This document shows positions 23,638-36,637 of a DNA stretch of 64,000 nucleotides, one piece after another (position 1 is the first letter of the stretch; each line of letters begins with the position of its first letter). The stretch spans positions 28,414,001 through 28,478,000 of the forward strand of contig JAFFJZ010000002.1 of the NCBI GenBank assembly GCA_018340375.1, in the 5' to 3' direction. The notes below the pieces were generated by a model. That model was not told the DNA's origin. It searched no databases and saw only the letters and a program-made list of their open reading frames with translations. Position numbers and translations under genes: made by a program. This stretch comes from Gonatopus flavifemur (Eukaryota > Arthropoda > Insecta > Hymenoptera > Dryinidae).

Positions 23638-24558
23638 AATTTTTGCAAGGGATTTTTCTGCAATCCAATAGAAAATTCAATTATTTCAATGAAATCTTGA
23701 AATAAACCCTATTGAAAAAGTTCCATAAATCCCCGCGTATAAATCTTATGAGTTTATATGAATTTTAAAAAGTTCATCGCAGTCTGTAGGGCTGTGTGAT
23801 TTCATACAAAATTTGTATCAAATTTATATACATTCGTATAACATACCAATTGAAACTTGATATGAATTTTATATAAAATCACATTGAGTCACATTATAGC
23901 TTCAGCCTTAACAGTTTGTGTGTGCTTTCTGTTCTAAAACTTATGAATTCTTATAATTTCTCATAAGAATGCGAAAATCGTGTAAGAACTTTATAAAATT
24001 CCATCAGTGTCATTTACAAAATCTTATAAAACCATATAAAATCGAGTGAGTGTAATAGATTTCATGCGGTTTCTGTCTGAGAAATAACTGGAATTAATTT
24101 GAATTTATAAAATCTTCTCAACAGGGAAACCATTTTTACTCAATAACCGAACCAAATATTGCCTGTTCGGTTAAAAAGATACGAGCATTTCATTTGGATC
24201 CCTTTTTGTATTGTACAGGTGTGAAATGACTACTCAAATCTTATCAAATTCCCATTGAATCTCATTAGTTTAGTCGGTTCCAATAGGGTACTGCGGGTTT
24301 CAATCAATATGAATAGTTATCATTGTTACAACATTTGTATGAAATTGCATTAATCAATGAGATTCAATAGACCTTTCAAACTATGGAGTATTGAAAAATT
24401 TATCCCATTTTTTTAGAGAAAATAGAAGCGGTTTGGCTCAAATGACACAAATTTTCCCAACAAAATGTGTATATTCTTTCAGATCTGCCAGTTTTCTTGA
24501 TTTGATTAATGGTGTATAGAATGTCCCTCTTTATGAATCCCCATAGAAACCAACAGCA

Positions 24559-24675
24559 CCCTGTTACAAATCATCCATAAAATTTCATTGATGAATGGGA
24601 AAATGAATAGGTTACAATGAAATTTAATCAGAAATTTCACCATTCGTAATGGAATTCAATGGCTTTCTATCGAAA
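24559..24675. mobile_element. Truncated CCCTGTTACAAA MITE
   Basis: Starts CCCTGTTACAAATCATCC like the elements at 15692 and 28561 and follows their interior (GAAATTTCACCATTCGTAAT). The expected TCTGGG right end is missing after TTTCTATC, so the copy has lost that end. Confidence 0.75.
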
Positions 24676-25057
24676 AATTCTATTATAAAGTTAATATTTT
24701 GTTCTTTTTCTTGGAAAAATCGGCAAAATCTCGTGTGTACCGATACAAAAAAGTTCTATTCGAAAATCATGTAATTTCATATGTTAAAATTTTTAAAAAA
24801 GTACTGTACTACATGAATATTTATTACATTCGCGATATATTTTCATGTAAAAACCAATTCATGTAATTATTCGATTTATCATTTAGGTGACAATGAAACA
24901 GATCCACGTAAAATATTGATCATGTTGTGAAGCTGTTATTTCGTTAGCGGCCTTTCTGAGTACACGTGCACTTGAAAACGGCATAAATACCGATACGCGG
25001 TGAACAAAGTCAATGCATTCTACATGATACGAACGATGAACCACCGTATCTCATGTA

Positions 25058-25360
25058 CAATGCCGTCTTTCATAGCTAAGGGGCCCTAGGCTCAGAATGC
25101 TTGGGGGTCCATGTAGGGGAATTTTTGTACTTATATATATAGTGATATTTTTTTGGAAATTTTAATCAATGGTGAATATATCAATATGTTCGTTTGGCTG
25201 TGCAATTTGGATATCCATAGTTCATGTTTTACTTCTTTTATTATCAAAAATTCTTTTCTTGTAGGATTAAAAGAAAATTGTGGTTCAAGGAGTCGGGGGC
25301 CAGCATCAGCGTGGGGCCCTAGGCCCGTCCCTACAAAGCCTATGCAGAAAGACGGCACTG
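25058..25360. mobile_element. hAT-type MITE with 8-bp target duplication
   Basis: Begins CAATGCCGTCTTTC and ends GAAAGACGGCACTG. It is flanked by an exact 8-bp direct repeat CTCATGTA at 25050-25057 and 25361-25368, the target duplication length of hAT elements. Sub-terminal GGGGCCCTAGGC occurs near both ends in opposite orientation. The two small frames on opposite strands inside it are not genes. Confidence 0.9.
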
Positions 25361-25368
25361 CTCATGTA

Positions 25369-26553
25369 TATTTCATCTACAAATATATACATTTATTTTG
25401 AATTTCTTGACTGCACGAGGTAGCGAAGTCAGAAATACATATTTATTCCTATTTTATAATTCCAAGTATGCAATTGGGCACGGAAATTGAAATTCATATA
25501 CAATTATTTGTATTTTCCGTAAAAGGAAGAAAATTGAAAATTTTCAATTGAATAACAGCAATATGCCTTTTTCGATTTAGATTTCAACTAAAAGTCAATA
25601 TATTTTGTTGAAATAGCAGTTGCTAGAAATCTCCTAACAAATGGAAATTCATGCCATAAATTTGAATTTTTTGATTTCTCAGCAGTTTGATGAAGTCTTG
25701 TGATATTTCTAGTCTTAATTCATAGTTTGACTTATTTTTACTTGCAAGGATTCATACACACATATAAAACTCAATGATTCATATTTATTGATATTTAAAA
25801 TATAATTTTTCTCTTAACTAGGAATATCATAAAAATTGAAGCACCTAAATTGATATGAAGTTTTTTGTAAATACTGCATACACAATTAAAAACTTGATGA
25901 TAAAATCACTTATACTTGGTTATCGTCAATTCTTCGAACCATATCCATTCATTCTTGCATTTTCTATAATTCTATTTTTATGTAAATTCATAGATTCTTC
26001 ATCCAAAAACAAAAAGGCAAATGGTATGAAAATATGTTACATTACAGCGTTGTTTTGTTGACTCACATGAAATGGAGCATAAAAACATTTGAAAGCATAT
26101 TACAATAACGTATTTCACAATTGTGTAAGAACGTTGTCTCTGAACATTCTGAATATTTAATCGAAATTAATCAAATTAGTTATCGAGGAGAAATTAAACA
26201 AAACGTGAAAATTTGAGTTTCATAATGAGAACATACATGTAAATCGCGCATAATTTTCACAGCCTGTTTGATACATGTTCTACAACGCCAAGTGATTATG
26301 TTATTCTCCTAGTATTCCAATAGGTTTATACATTTCATTAAAGAAAATGTTCGTTTAAAAGAATCGCAATCCTCGTCTGTGTGTAAAAAGATAATAATAC
26401 ATGATGATGTACAAATCTGTTATCCAACAATTAAACTAAATCAGGCTGATTTCTTTCTCGCGAAAGAAATAGATTGCAGGTTGCCTACGTCTTACATATT
26501 TACAATTCAACTCGTAATTCAATTCTGCAATTTAATTATATCTAAAGGACATG
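25369..26553. other. Intergenic DNA and probable MsrA 3' region
   Basis: AT-rich with no recognisable gene. The part near 26300-26553 is probably the 3' untranslated region of the MsrA gene on the minus strand; no canonical signal could be chosen with confidence. Confidence 0.35.
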
Positions 26554-27968
26554 CTAGCAGTATAAACCGCTTCCTTGATTATCGATAACATACTTCTTCA
26601 AATACTGAGCGGTTTTTTCAGTTATGCCAAGATTCGGAATATCCTCCTCGAATTTCTGAATTGTCCCAGCACCGGCTATATATCCATTTAATTTAGCAGC
26701 CAAAGGAGATGTTCTGAGAATTTCTGCCGACGTAAGGCCGGTGCTTTCGATCAACCACGGATGACTTTGTAATCTATACTTTTGATGGTAACTGAAAATC
26801 ATAAACACAAAAGTAGGTCAATGCGTTCAGATTCATTAGAATTTAATTGAGCATAGTTTTTATTATTAATGACCATGATACTCTTAAGTGGGTTACACGC
26901 ATCATATATGGCGAGATGAACTTCCAACCTTACCGTGTTATGGTATATTAGTCTAACAAGAATCAATTTATGAAATGTCATACTCTTTTCGATACTCACT
27001 CTTCGGCTGGATAAAACTTTTTGAATTGTCTAATTTCTGTAGTGAAGACATCTCCTGTTTCCTTCTGTTTTTGATCACGTGACTTTTCAGCTTGCAACCT
27101 TTGTTCTTCGTCGTGATATAAAACCAGGGACATATACTGTAATTAGATAGCAGAGTTTGTATTCGGTCATAGAACATCGACGTGGAGCATTATAATTCAA
27201 ATGCATATCCAGACGTGTGTATATCATTATGAAAATTACGTACTTGTGGTAAAGTAAACATATAACGATTTGCATATAACGATCCACAGTTTCATAAAAG
27301 TGATCTATTTTCTTCATCGAATATAAAATAATATCTAATCTTCTTTTATTGAAAAATTTTCAACATCACACTCGAATGAATAAAATTTGAATTCTGAGTT
27401 ATTTGATTACACAATTTCTCTTGGTTTGAATACAAATGAGTTCTTTTGTACCTGGCGTTTGATCTTGGTGGTCAAGCCGTATTCATGGTTATTCCAAAAT
27501 AGGTTGAGCAATTGTCCAAACGAGATGATCTCAGGGTCATATTCTATATCAACAACCTCCGTATGGTCGCCCCTTCTCGTGAAGAAAAAAAAGCGATTTA
27601 GGTTAGTCGAAAGAAACACGAGGTTGGATAATTAGCAGAAATAAAATCAAACGAAATAAAACTTACATATCTCTATAAGTGGGCAATTCTTTTTCTCCGC
27701 CGGCATATCCAACGCAAGTCCTTATGACACCAGGTTGAACACCAAACAATGCATCACCTGCCCAAAAACATCCCATGCCAAATGTCGCACGCTTTCCTCT
27801 CACTTCTTCCAACTGGCCAGGCATTTTCTTTGACAAAACAAAAACATTGCGATCACATGTATAGTCGGTACACGTATACCAAATCGAACAGTTGTTTGAT
27901 GCATAAGAAACTACTGTGCGTAACGACAGAATGAATATTGTCTTTATTAAATTGTTTTCTATTGTCAT
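26554..27968 (-). CDS. MsrA: Peptide methionine sulfoxide reductase A, four exons
   Basis: The enzyme reduces methionine-S-sulfoxide in proteins and so repairs oxidative damage. Exons on the minus strand are 27667-27968, 27452-27572, 27000-27136 and 26554-26791, all GT-AG and in phase. From the first ATG the protein has 265 residues; from the ATG at 27822-27824 (MPGQLEEVRG) it has 217, closer to the usual length. The longer form has a hydrophobic stretch (residues 9-22) that could be a signal or targeting sequence. Motifs: the catalytic GCFW at residues 66-69 (Cys67), VGYAGG, GDHTEVV, NNHEYGLTT, YHDEEQ, FYPAEDYHQKY, KLNGYIAG and a C-terminal GSGLYC with a likely recycling cysteine. It follows Drosophila Eip71CD throughout. 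One oddity is GCFWAGD where GCFWGA is usual. Confidence 0.95.
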
Positions 27969-28560
27969 CTTAATGAATTGTCCTTATTGGGAAAAGAGAA
28001 TTCTACCACTAACTGGTGACACACATAATGAGTTTCAAGAGGCTGAGTGAGAGGATATCGGGGAATCCGTGATGTCCGTCGCGTACTCATAATTATCATA
28101 AGCAACACGACATGCATTCTTCAAATTCCTAACCTCAAAGGTTTTTTATAACAATTGAATTGTTTATTCTTCAATGTATACATTTCTCAATTATTTGTTT
28201 TATAGGTGAATTGAATTTAACATCGGTATATCGACATTCGAAGGTTCATCTAACGTTTGTTGGATTTCAACTAATATAATGAACCTGAAATCCACCTTTT
28301 TTTTGGGTGTTTTCTCTTGCGGAGGAGGGGAGTGGCGCTAATTGTGAAATTGATTGACTGAAAATGTATTTTGTTAGCGAATATTTATGAACTCGGGTTT
28401 ATTTTCGCAAAGTCTATCTTTCGATATGCAGTTATATTGACAAAAATTCGTAATTATGCGTATATTAAATGAGAAATTACTTGTGTTTAAAAAATTTAGC
28501 AGTCCGTTTAACAAAAATTCAACGTGATACTGATTACAATTTTCTGGATAATTCCACCTG

Positions 28561-28680
28561 CCCAGGCAGAAATATTCTATTAAATTCTATTACGAATGGT
28601 GAAATTTCTGATTGAATATTATTGAATATGTCATATATTCCTATTCGTCAATGAGATTTTATAGATTATTTGTAACAGGG
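28561..28680. mobile_element. CCC...GGG MITE, inverted CCCTGTTACAAA type
   Basis: Reverse-oriented copy of the 15692-15821 element. It begins CCCAGGCAGAAATATTC, ends GTAACAGGG and is flanked by TG on both sides. Confidence 0.85.
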
Positions 28681-29234
28681 TGCTTCGAATAAAGTGTGAA
28701 TTATCTTGAGCTAACTAAACGATTGAGAAGACATTTCTTCTCCTTTCCTGATTGTTTGAAAATTGCTTTTGCTGAACCGTCCTTTACAATGTTGACCATT
28801 TTTTATTGGTGTTATGTTGTCAAAAGTAATGTTTGCAATCAACTCGAATAATTGAAATAATTTCTAATTCTACTTGCCAATTGTTTCGAAGTTTTGAAAA
28901 ATTTCTAGCATGTTTAGAGAGATTATTTACACCTCTCAAAGATGATGTACATTTTACATGTCGATAGGGAAATGTTTAATGGATTGTATCTTCGCTTTGG
29001 TTACACTTTTTCTGATTTAGAACTGTATTTTCATCAAAGTATGGAAATTAAAATGTGTAGAATAAACGGTTATATATGTACAATGAATATCATTTACATA
29101 ACTTGCCGTTGATATTGGGCCGTTGATGGAATGTTTATAAAATGTAGGGAAGGTTTTCTAAACGTTCTGTGAACACCCCGGAAACACATTTTGCTGTTAT
29201 AATGACACTTTTTTCGAAGTTTATTAAGAAGCAT

Positions 29235-29624
29235 CTTTCTGGTTAAGATTTGCAAGAAAAATTTGTTTTTCTCACAGAAAAAATTGAGATATCGTTTTGA
29301 AAATTTGTAAGTATGTTTATTGGATATTATAAAAAATTTTTTTCAAATTAAAATAAACAGACCGGATGATCTAAAAAAGGGATGGCAAATCATTCCTCGT
29401 TGAAGTGTTTATCGCATGAACTAGGATATTTTTCTTCATCAAAAAATACCAAAATGGCGGCTGTCATTTTTTAGTGTTTTTTGTGGTTTAAATTATTACG
29501 ACAACGAGAAAAAAATTTGTTCAAATCTGAAAAAATTTTTTTGTAATATTTAAGGTCTAATAAACATACCTGTAAATTTTTAAAACGATATCACAATTTT
29601 TTCTTGAAAATCTTAATCAGAAAG
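29235..29624. mobile_element. Foldback repeat with arms of about 105 bp
   Basis: CTTTCTGGTTAAGATTTGC at 29235 and its reverse complement ending at 29624 start arms that also pair through GATATCGTTTTGAAAATTT and GTATGTTTATT. The spacer of about 170 bases has no gene. Confidence 0.75.
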
Positions 29625-30007
29625 ACCCCTCAACTGATCATGAATACCACACTCGATGTAATTAGTCGGATCAGTTAGATTAGTTTGATATCTTACAACA
29701 TCATCGGCACAAAATTATCTTTTAATTATTAATTTTCTCACTCAATTTCATTATCATTCCATAATACAGATTATTTCAAGATGCATGAGACAGCTTTTCT
29801 ACTAAATTGATTACTTTATCAACAATATTGCACTTGACACGATTATTTTGTGATTTGAAATATTTAATACACAGAGAAAATTCAAGGAGAAAGGAAGGAT
29901 AACGGCGTGTCGAATTTTTATTAATATATTCGAATGTTCGAAATAATTCAAGGACTCAAAAAACTGTGAGAAAGAAAAGAAATCGATTTTTTCAAGTGTT
30001 TCAAGAC

Positions 30008-30261
30008 CCCATGTAACAATTTTGAATCACTCTTTTGGATCATTCTGAAAGATATCTTAAAGAATTCGAAAATATGTCTTATGAAACACCAAAAGATATC
30101 TTTTGGAAGTCTTCATGCGAGATTTCTTGAAGTTTTCTGAAGGTATCTTTTAGAATTCTTAAAGATATCTTCCGAAAGATGTCTTTAAGTGTTTTCTTTT
30201 AGAATTCTTTAAGATATCTTTTAGAATGTTCCGGAAGAATTCCTCAAAATTGTTATCTGGG
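30008..30261. mobile_element. CCC...GGG MITE rich in AAGATATCTTT
   Basis: Begins CCCATGTAACAATTTTGAA and ends CAAAATTGTTATCTGGG, flanked by AC on both sides. The interior holds many AAGATATCTTTTAGAATTC palindromes. Confidence 0.8.
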
Positions 30262-30359
30262 ACGTCACGATAGCACGAATTTGGAATTTTTCAAGATATC
30301 TTGAGAAACTATTTAGCAAAGTTCAAGAAGTCTTCTAATGTAGGTAATAAAATTCGCTA

Positions 30360-30598
30360 CACTGAGCGTGAACAATTTACAAACTTGTGTAATATTCCTA
30401 CACCGAACGTGAGACTTTTTCAAAAAGAAATTTATTTCTTCTACACTGAGCGTGGGACTTTTACAATAAAAATCTATTCCTTCTACACTGAATATAGTGC
30501 TTTTACAGAAAATTCTGATTTTCCAATTCATATATGGATTAGTTGTTTATCAGATATAGGTAATTTACAAAGGATATTTTTCACAGTGTGCAAGACGA
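30360..30598. repeat. CACTG-type element with iterated left end
   Basis: The terminal sequence CACTGAGCGTG(A/G)ACTTTTAC occurs four times, starting near 30360, 30400, 30443 and 30485, a period of about 42 bases. The right end is ATTTTTCACAGTG. The apparent reading frame with repeated YTER units is produced by this array. Confidence 0.7.
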
Positions 30599-30655
30599 AA
30601 AGATATGTTCAAGATGTCTAAAACAGTTCTCACTTCTAGAAGACATCTAAGGGAT

Positions 30656-30980
30656 CCCATACATCACAAATTTTCACTGGATGTCTTGAAGATGTCTCAT
30701 GCAATCATTTTCATTGTCTTTAAGATATCTTAGGTTAAGAAATCTAGAAGATGTTTTCAGACCTCTTTTAGACGTCTATACAACAAAAATTTTGCTTTGT
30801 CTAAAAGATTTCTTATGCAACAGTTTTCACTGTCTTCAGGATGTCTTTGTTTAAGAAATCTAAAAGATGTATTTAAATCTCTTCCAGATGTCTTTTAAAT
30901 TTCTTAAACTGAGACATCTTGAAGACAGTGAAAACTGTTGCATAAAAAATCTTTTGAAATCAAAATGTTTGCTGTACGGG
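30656..30980. mobile_element. CCC...GGG MITE rich in AAGATGTCTT
   Basis: Begins CCCATACATCAC and ends TTTGCTGTACGGG, flanked by AT on both sides. The interior repeats GAAGATGTCTT and TCTTCAAGATGTC-like motifs in both orientations. Confidence 0.7.
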
Positions 30981-32812
30981 ATCAGACTTGTCTTTCAGGA
31001 TGATATCTTTTAGCCATCTTTTATAAGTGAAAACTGTTTTAAATATCTTAAAGATATCTTTTCGTGTCGCATAAGACTTCTTAAGTTTGTTTTAAGATAT
31101 CTTTTAGACATGCAAGGTGTCTAGCAGTCGGGAATTTCAAGGAAATCAGCCAATCAAAAATACAGGTTGAACGGCATGACCAATGAGACAAACGAAAACT
31201 TCTGGGAGAAGACACCCTGAGACATGAAATGCTGCGTGGGAGTTCTTCCTATGTTATAATTGTGACTCTTTCTAACCAATGGCGCGAGTTACTAACGTTG
31301 ATATCCATTAAACATTTCACTTTCCCAATGAAAAACGGTTCAAATTTGCACTCGAGGCTTGCGTTGGAAATATATGTGGGTCATTCTTCACACAGTGAAG
31401 CCTCAATCCCAGTAAACCTTTTTTGGATTCCTACGTTTAATCGTTCTGAAAAAGATCCGAAACATGTCCTATGTAACGATCCTATGATGGCGGTAGAAAT
31501 TTTTAGCACAAATAACATCTCGAAATCATCGCAATAATTGTACAATTTCTGTAAACACATGTTACTACCAGGGATTGCGAATTGTGAACTCGACAGGTGT
31601 GGATTTCAACAGAAAAAAAATGAGATCGCGGGGCTGAAAATTCCACACTTGGTTCTTCAGCAGGTGTGGAGTATTCCACATCTCTACACTCCTTCTGTCG
31701 TTTTCTCGAAAAACTCCCGGAATTTCCCACCTCAAAAATGCGATAGATTTACAAATTCTTTGAGAACTTTCACTCACTGTGATCAAATTGAATGGAAAGA
31801 TTTTCAAAATTATGTATTGTTTATGTATAAGTCAATACGGTTCGTATAAAAATTTATATACAATTCCATATAAATTATATAGAATTTTGACAATTTTTCC
31901 CGGTGTTTTTAGAATTGAAGCTACTGAAAAAATTCAGTACATTTGAGCGTTATTAGGTGAACAAACCTTCGGATTATACAGTTTCGAAAGATTTCCCAAA
32001 AGAATTATAGAGATGTTAATTACGTCACCTCGACATATTTCTGATGATAGCTTTGAAATGATGAAAATAAAATTTTCTGAGAAGAGAATGATGTAAATTC
32101 TGGTCATATTAATATTAACTAATTAGAAAAACAAATTTGATACTTCATTATGAGTTTATGACAACATGTAGAGATAATTGATTCAATTTATGACTTATTT
32201 ATAATGATATCATTGGATATTAATTTATCCTATAAATTTGCATCATTTATAATTCGAAAACAAATTTTTTTTCCACGGAAAAAGAGAATTTCTAGGTGAT
32301 CAGGAAACTGAGAAAAATATTTTTATTTCATGACAGTCTTGAAATTCGATTCTGTTTCTTTTGAAGGTATAGTTACTGGGAGGATCTGATATTTACCTGA
32401 TGGTTATCTTCTTTAAACAGTTCAAAAGGTTTTCGTAAGGGTCGGGAGAAAAAAAGTATAATATGTATTTAATGTTGAAAGATACGCATACACAATGGAG
32501 ACACAAAAATGATTTCAATAGACCATACGTATGAGTTTTGACCAGGAAGTCTATCCCAAATGCAAATACCCAGATAAGAATTTAAATAAATCGATAAGTG
32601 ACCTTGTGGACATGTGCACTTCTTTTCCTTTTTGTATTTCCTCAACCAAAATTGAATACAAATAATTTCTCTTCTTGTTGTCCAGGGAACATGTTATCAA
32701 ATTTTCATTGTCAACCTTGAATACAGCATTATCAATTTTAGGTTGTATCTCAAAGTGAATTCTTTGTCTCCTTCAAACTCAATCGCATTGAAATATCAAT
32801 GGTATACAAAAA
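30981..32812. other. Intergenic DNA without a recognised gene
   Basis: No convincing coding exon. Open frames near 31229-31849 lack any known domain. A short region near 31600-31700 contains GTGTGGA repeats in both orientations. Otherwise the stretch is AT-rich. Confidence 0.35.
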
Positions 32813-33495
32813 GGCTACGTCTAGAGACACTGGGTTTGTAGACACTCAAATATGTAGGAGTGTCTAGAAGCTAAAAACTTACTCAAAGTATCTAAGTGTG
32901 TGGAAGGTTTTAGTCAAAATGTACTTCCTTCGAGTGACCGTCAATTATTCTCAAAGGAATAATTAGAGACACTCAATCGATTATTTTAAACGCGGAAAAT
33001 TCCGAATTCACTCAATAATTTCAGCAATTAATTTGAAAAAAAAAGGGAGTTTTTCCTTTCCCTCTAATTCTCGTTGAAAAATCTGATTGTATGTCACTAA
33101 TTTGAATGAAGAAAAAATGTTTCCATGTTTAGAATCCTCTTCAGTTTATTGAATTCATAAAATTAGAAATTGAACTCCGTTCTGAACTATTCCTTTCGCG
33201 ACAACACTGTTGTCATTTAAAAAATATTGATGCCAATACCAATTTAATCCTAATCACACTGAAAATCAAGGAAAACATAAGTTACAATGATTTATTTCAT
33301 CATCAAATTCTGTATTGTAGTTTCATTTTTTCATAATTAATTACTGAAATGATTTCACTGAATTTTGAATTTCCCGCACTCAAAATAATCGATCAGGTGT
33401 CTCTAATTATTCTTTGAGAATAATCCTTCCACACGCTTAGATACTTTGAGTTAGTTGTTAGCTTCTGGACCTGATTATTGTCTCTAGGAGTAGCC
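32813..33495. mobile_element. Foldback element with arms of 150-200 bp
   Basis: GGCTACGTCTAGAGACA at 32813 pairs with TGTCTCTAGGAGTAGCC ending at 33495. Further in, TACTCAAAGTATCTAAGTG and TCTCAAAGGAATAATTAGAG pair with complements at about 33395-33450. The middle is AT-rich and non-coding. Confidence 0.75.
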
Positions 33496-33560
33496 ATACC
33501 AAAATTTCCGAATAGATTTGAAGGGTTCGAATATGCTGGCAACTGATGAATTCAAGAGCA

Positions 33561-33745
33561 CACTGAAAGAAAGACACCTCGTTACGGCAAGTCTAGTTTT
33601 CTAAAATATGAATAAAACAGTTTATTCAATGTGAATAACAAATTTAGCTATGACAAGTAAAATTTATTTAGTTCAACTATCTTTTCATTCGAAATGGCGA
33701 GATTTCCTAGCTGTCTAATATTCAACTAAACCCTTTTTCTCAGTG
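33561..33745. mobile_element. CACTG...CAGTG MITE
   Basis: Ends CACTGAAAGAAAG and TTTTTCTCAGTG; flanks are CA on the left and TA on the right, so one flank has probably mutated. The inner arms pair through ATTTAGTTGAA-like sequence. Confidence 0.65.
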
Positions 33746-36637
33746 TAGGGAAGTCAATTGTAAAAACATGAGACTGACAAATTTTAGAACAGAATAGCTA
33801 CACGGAAAAAAATTTACATCAAATTCTGAGATGGAGACAATGTCTATTACCTTTCGAAACAAATTGTGGTAATTCCAACTAAATTGTAGTAGATTTAATA
33901 ATGGCAATCGTAGTAAATTCCATTCTAAACTGTGATAAATATGACAAGCCATTTTTTTGCGCACAAAAGGGGGGATAGATGACATTTGATATAGAAAAAG
34001 TATCTAGTTCGTATTGATATTTTATAAAATTCTCTAAGAATTGGATAAGTACAAAATACTATGCGAGATCTCTTTTCTTCTTTGAAAATACGCTGAAGGT
34101 TTGATTTTGCTAAATAAGAAATATCTCATTTTTCATTCTATATAATCCATGTCTTCTAACTTTTCTATTTCGCTTGGTAATTTATTTGCAATCCTAGCTA
34201 TTCATTTCACGTTCACAACTATGAAATTAGAATGTTTCCAATCAAAACGATCAAAAATAAAGACAGTATTTATATCACGCGAATAAAATGTTCGTGAAGT
34301 GTGCAAAGGTGTGTGTGAAGAAGGGAGGTTTTTCGTACTTGCAATTTGTACTCTTCGTATTAAAATTTCTGTCAAATCTTCGGAAATTCAATATCGTATT
34401 CATCAAAGTGGAAAGCAATTCAAAATTGTTTGCAGTAGTTTTTAATCTTACTCAACATGAAAAGTAGAAAACAAGTGTTTTACAAATGTAATTCAATACA
34501 CTTCACAGAACATTTCTCAAACTCGTGATCCAATTTAATCGAATCCATACAAAACCACAATTGGGTACGAAATATTGCATTCCGTGTCGCACTACTGTGC
34601 AATAAATATTTCGTTCAAATCGATAAGAAAAAATTGATTGAAAAAATAAAAGAAACAGAATAGAATGGCAGAATTACCTCTTATTAAATTTGAATCCTAA
34701 ATATACGGAGGGAGTAACTCGAGGGAAAGATAGAAATTTTCACGCGGTCCAGGTTAATTGCGGATCACGAAACGGGAAACTCGCGCGAAACGAATCTACG
34801 AAGGCGCTCGGAGAGTTACTGTCTGTCGCTAAAGAGAGCTCCACTTTTTATGCCCGTCAAACTATGTCCATCCCCACTCATCAGTCAATAAACACACATG
34901 CTTCATCAAATCCCCTTTTCTTCTCCCCCCTTTGTCAAGGCATTTGATTCTTAAAACTGGTTTAGTTATTCGAAGCTTCTGTCTGCACGAAATATATGAA
35001 TTTTCGTCTTTTAAAAACTTGACGTTTCTCGCACCCTGAAACAACCCCTATCCGTGCTCAAAATAATTTCAAATTTGGATTCTAAGTTCCTCGTATCGTC
35101 AGCACATCGAATATATGCATATCATTTGAATCGATAAGAACGTTTGCAATAAATTTCCTCGAGTACTCGTTTTGCCAACACAAAGCAAACGTTTTTGCAT
35201 TTTATTTTTTATTTCAAGAAGATCCAATGATTTATCATCAATCGACAATGGAGTAGAGAAGAAGAAAACGATGCGTTGTTATTTATTAGGTGTGTACAGA
35301 CAAAAATGACCTAATCGCATTGGGTTTGCAAAGTCAAAGAAAAAAAGAGTATTTGAAGAAGAAAGTGTTATGAGTTATGGAGATGATGTATCACGTTGTT
35401 ATGGAATAAACTCTCCTGGATATACTTTGATGACAAATTTTTATTGCCACAATCAAATAATTGTGTTTGTTTGATTTATGTGCAAAAATGCACGAGAGGT
35501 AATGCCTGCAATTAAAAATGCCTTGCAAGTTTCTTACATTTACGAAAAATATTCTTAAAAGTTTTGATGATATTTTTTCATTTCTGTTGAACCATTCATA
35601 ATCTTACTATAGCTTGATTATTCAATTCAACACAGGAATGCTAATATTTACCAAACTTTACAATTTGACGACATAATTCGGTCTATTTGGGGATACAATT
35701 TATTTAATTTGACGCGACGCACTTTTGATAACACTTAATGTATCCTGTGTGCCTTGTCATTGATATTTGTTTTACTAGATTTCAGTAGTTTCCAAATGTA
35801 CTTTTCGAATACGCTGGAAAACTCTCTTGAATCTGTACATTGTTTAAATTTTACATGCTTCAATTTAGATGTGGTTCAGAGACGGAATTCAAGATCATTT
35901 TGAATTTTTCCAAGTACGAATTCATTTTTGCTCTATAAAAAACTCCTATAGGAAACTTCACATGAGGAATTTTGTGTATTTTACCGGAAATTCACTGGCG
36001 AATGATAGTAAAAATCCGACAAAGTTTGGAACTTTTAGTTGAATTGATGGGAAATTACATATACATCGATCGGGAATTGATTTTCTATCGCCTGATCGGA
36101 ATTTTCCGGTTGCTGCGTATAGGAGAATTCCGATTATTTTTTACAGTGTGTATCTGGTTGAGTTAACCTGGTTTCGTCTTTACTCTCAACAATACCGTCG
36201 AAGCTTTTATGAATATCGAAGAAGAAACGTTCGATAAATATCGTGTTTAGAAATTTTAAAGTTTTCCTATAAATTTTCATGTAACCGACAAAGATCGTTC
36301 GTCACTCAAATGTTGAATATTTCTAACAGCAAAATTGTTGGCCTCTAGAACATTTTCCGAACGTTTAAAAAATTTACTTCGAGTTTGGGATTATGTTGGA
36401 CCATTATAAAAACTCCAGGTATGGGTGCAATAGGTGAGCCCTAAACCATTTCAGATCAGATTTTAGACAATTGTTGTCGATGGGATGAGATTTGAATGAG
36501 CCCAACCCTGATAAAAATGATTATAGCGGCTATCTAGCACCTTTCAAAACATTTGCAGTGAAGATATTCACAAGAAAGAGCCTTGACATGACCTATAAAA
36601 TGGCTACTCTCTAAATTCTGCAGTTCAAAGTTAACCA
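33746..36637. other. Intergenic DNA with a small CpG-richer patch
   Basis: No gene recognised. The patch 34700-34860 is markedly richer in CG dinucleotides (CACGCGG, CTCGCGCGAAACGAATC, GCGCTCGGAG) than its surroundings and might be a promoter or untranslated exon. An 85-codon frame across it has no known domain. Near 36130-36153 a TTTTTTACAGTG end suggests another CACTG-type element whose left end I could not place. Confidence 0.35.

Noticed and set aside
25131..25401. Two overlapping open frames on opposite strands
   Set aside because: They lie within the hAT-type MITE and arise from its GC-rich ends.
30301..30621. A 106-codon frame with repeated YTER units
   Set aside because: Explained by the four-fold repeat of a transposon end.
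31229..31849. Open frames of about 100 codons on both strands
   Set aside because: No recognisable domain, unlike any gene I know; composition is like the surrounding non-coding DNA.
34690..34947. An 85-codon frame across the CG-rich patch
   Set aside because: No known domain; it ends in simple sequence. The patch is kept as a possible regulatory region only.
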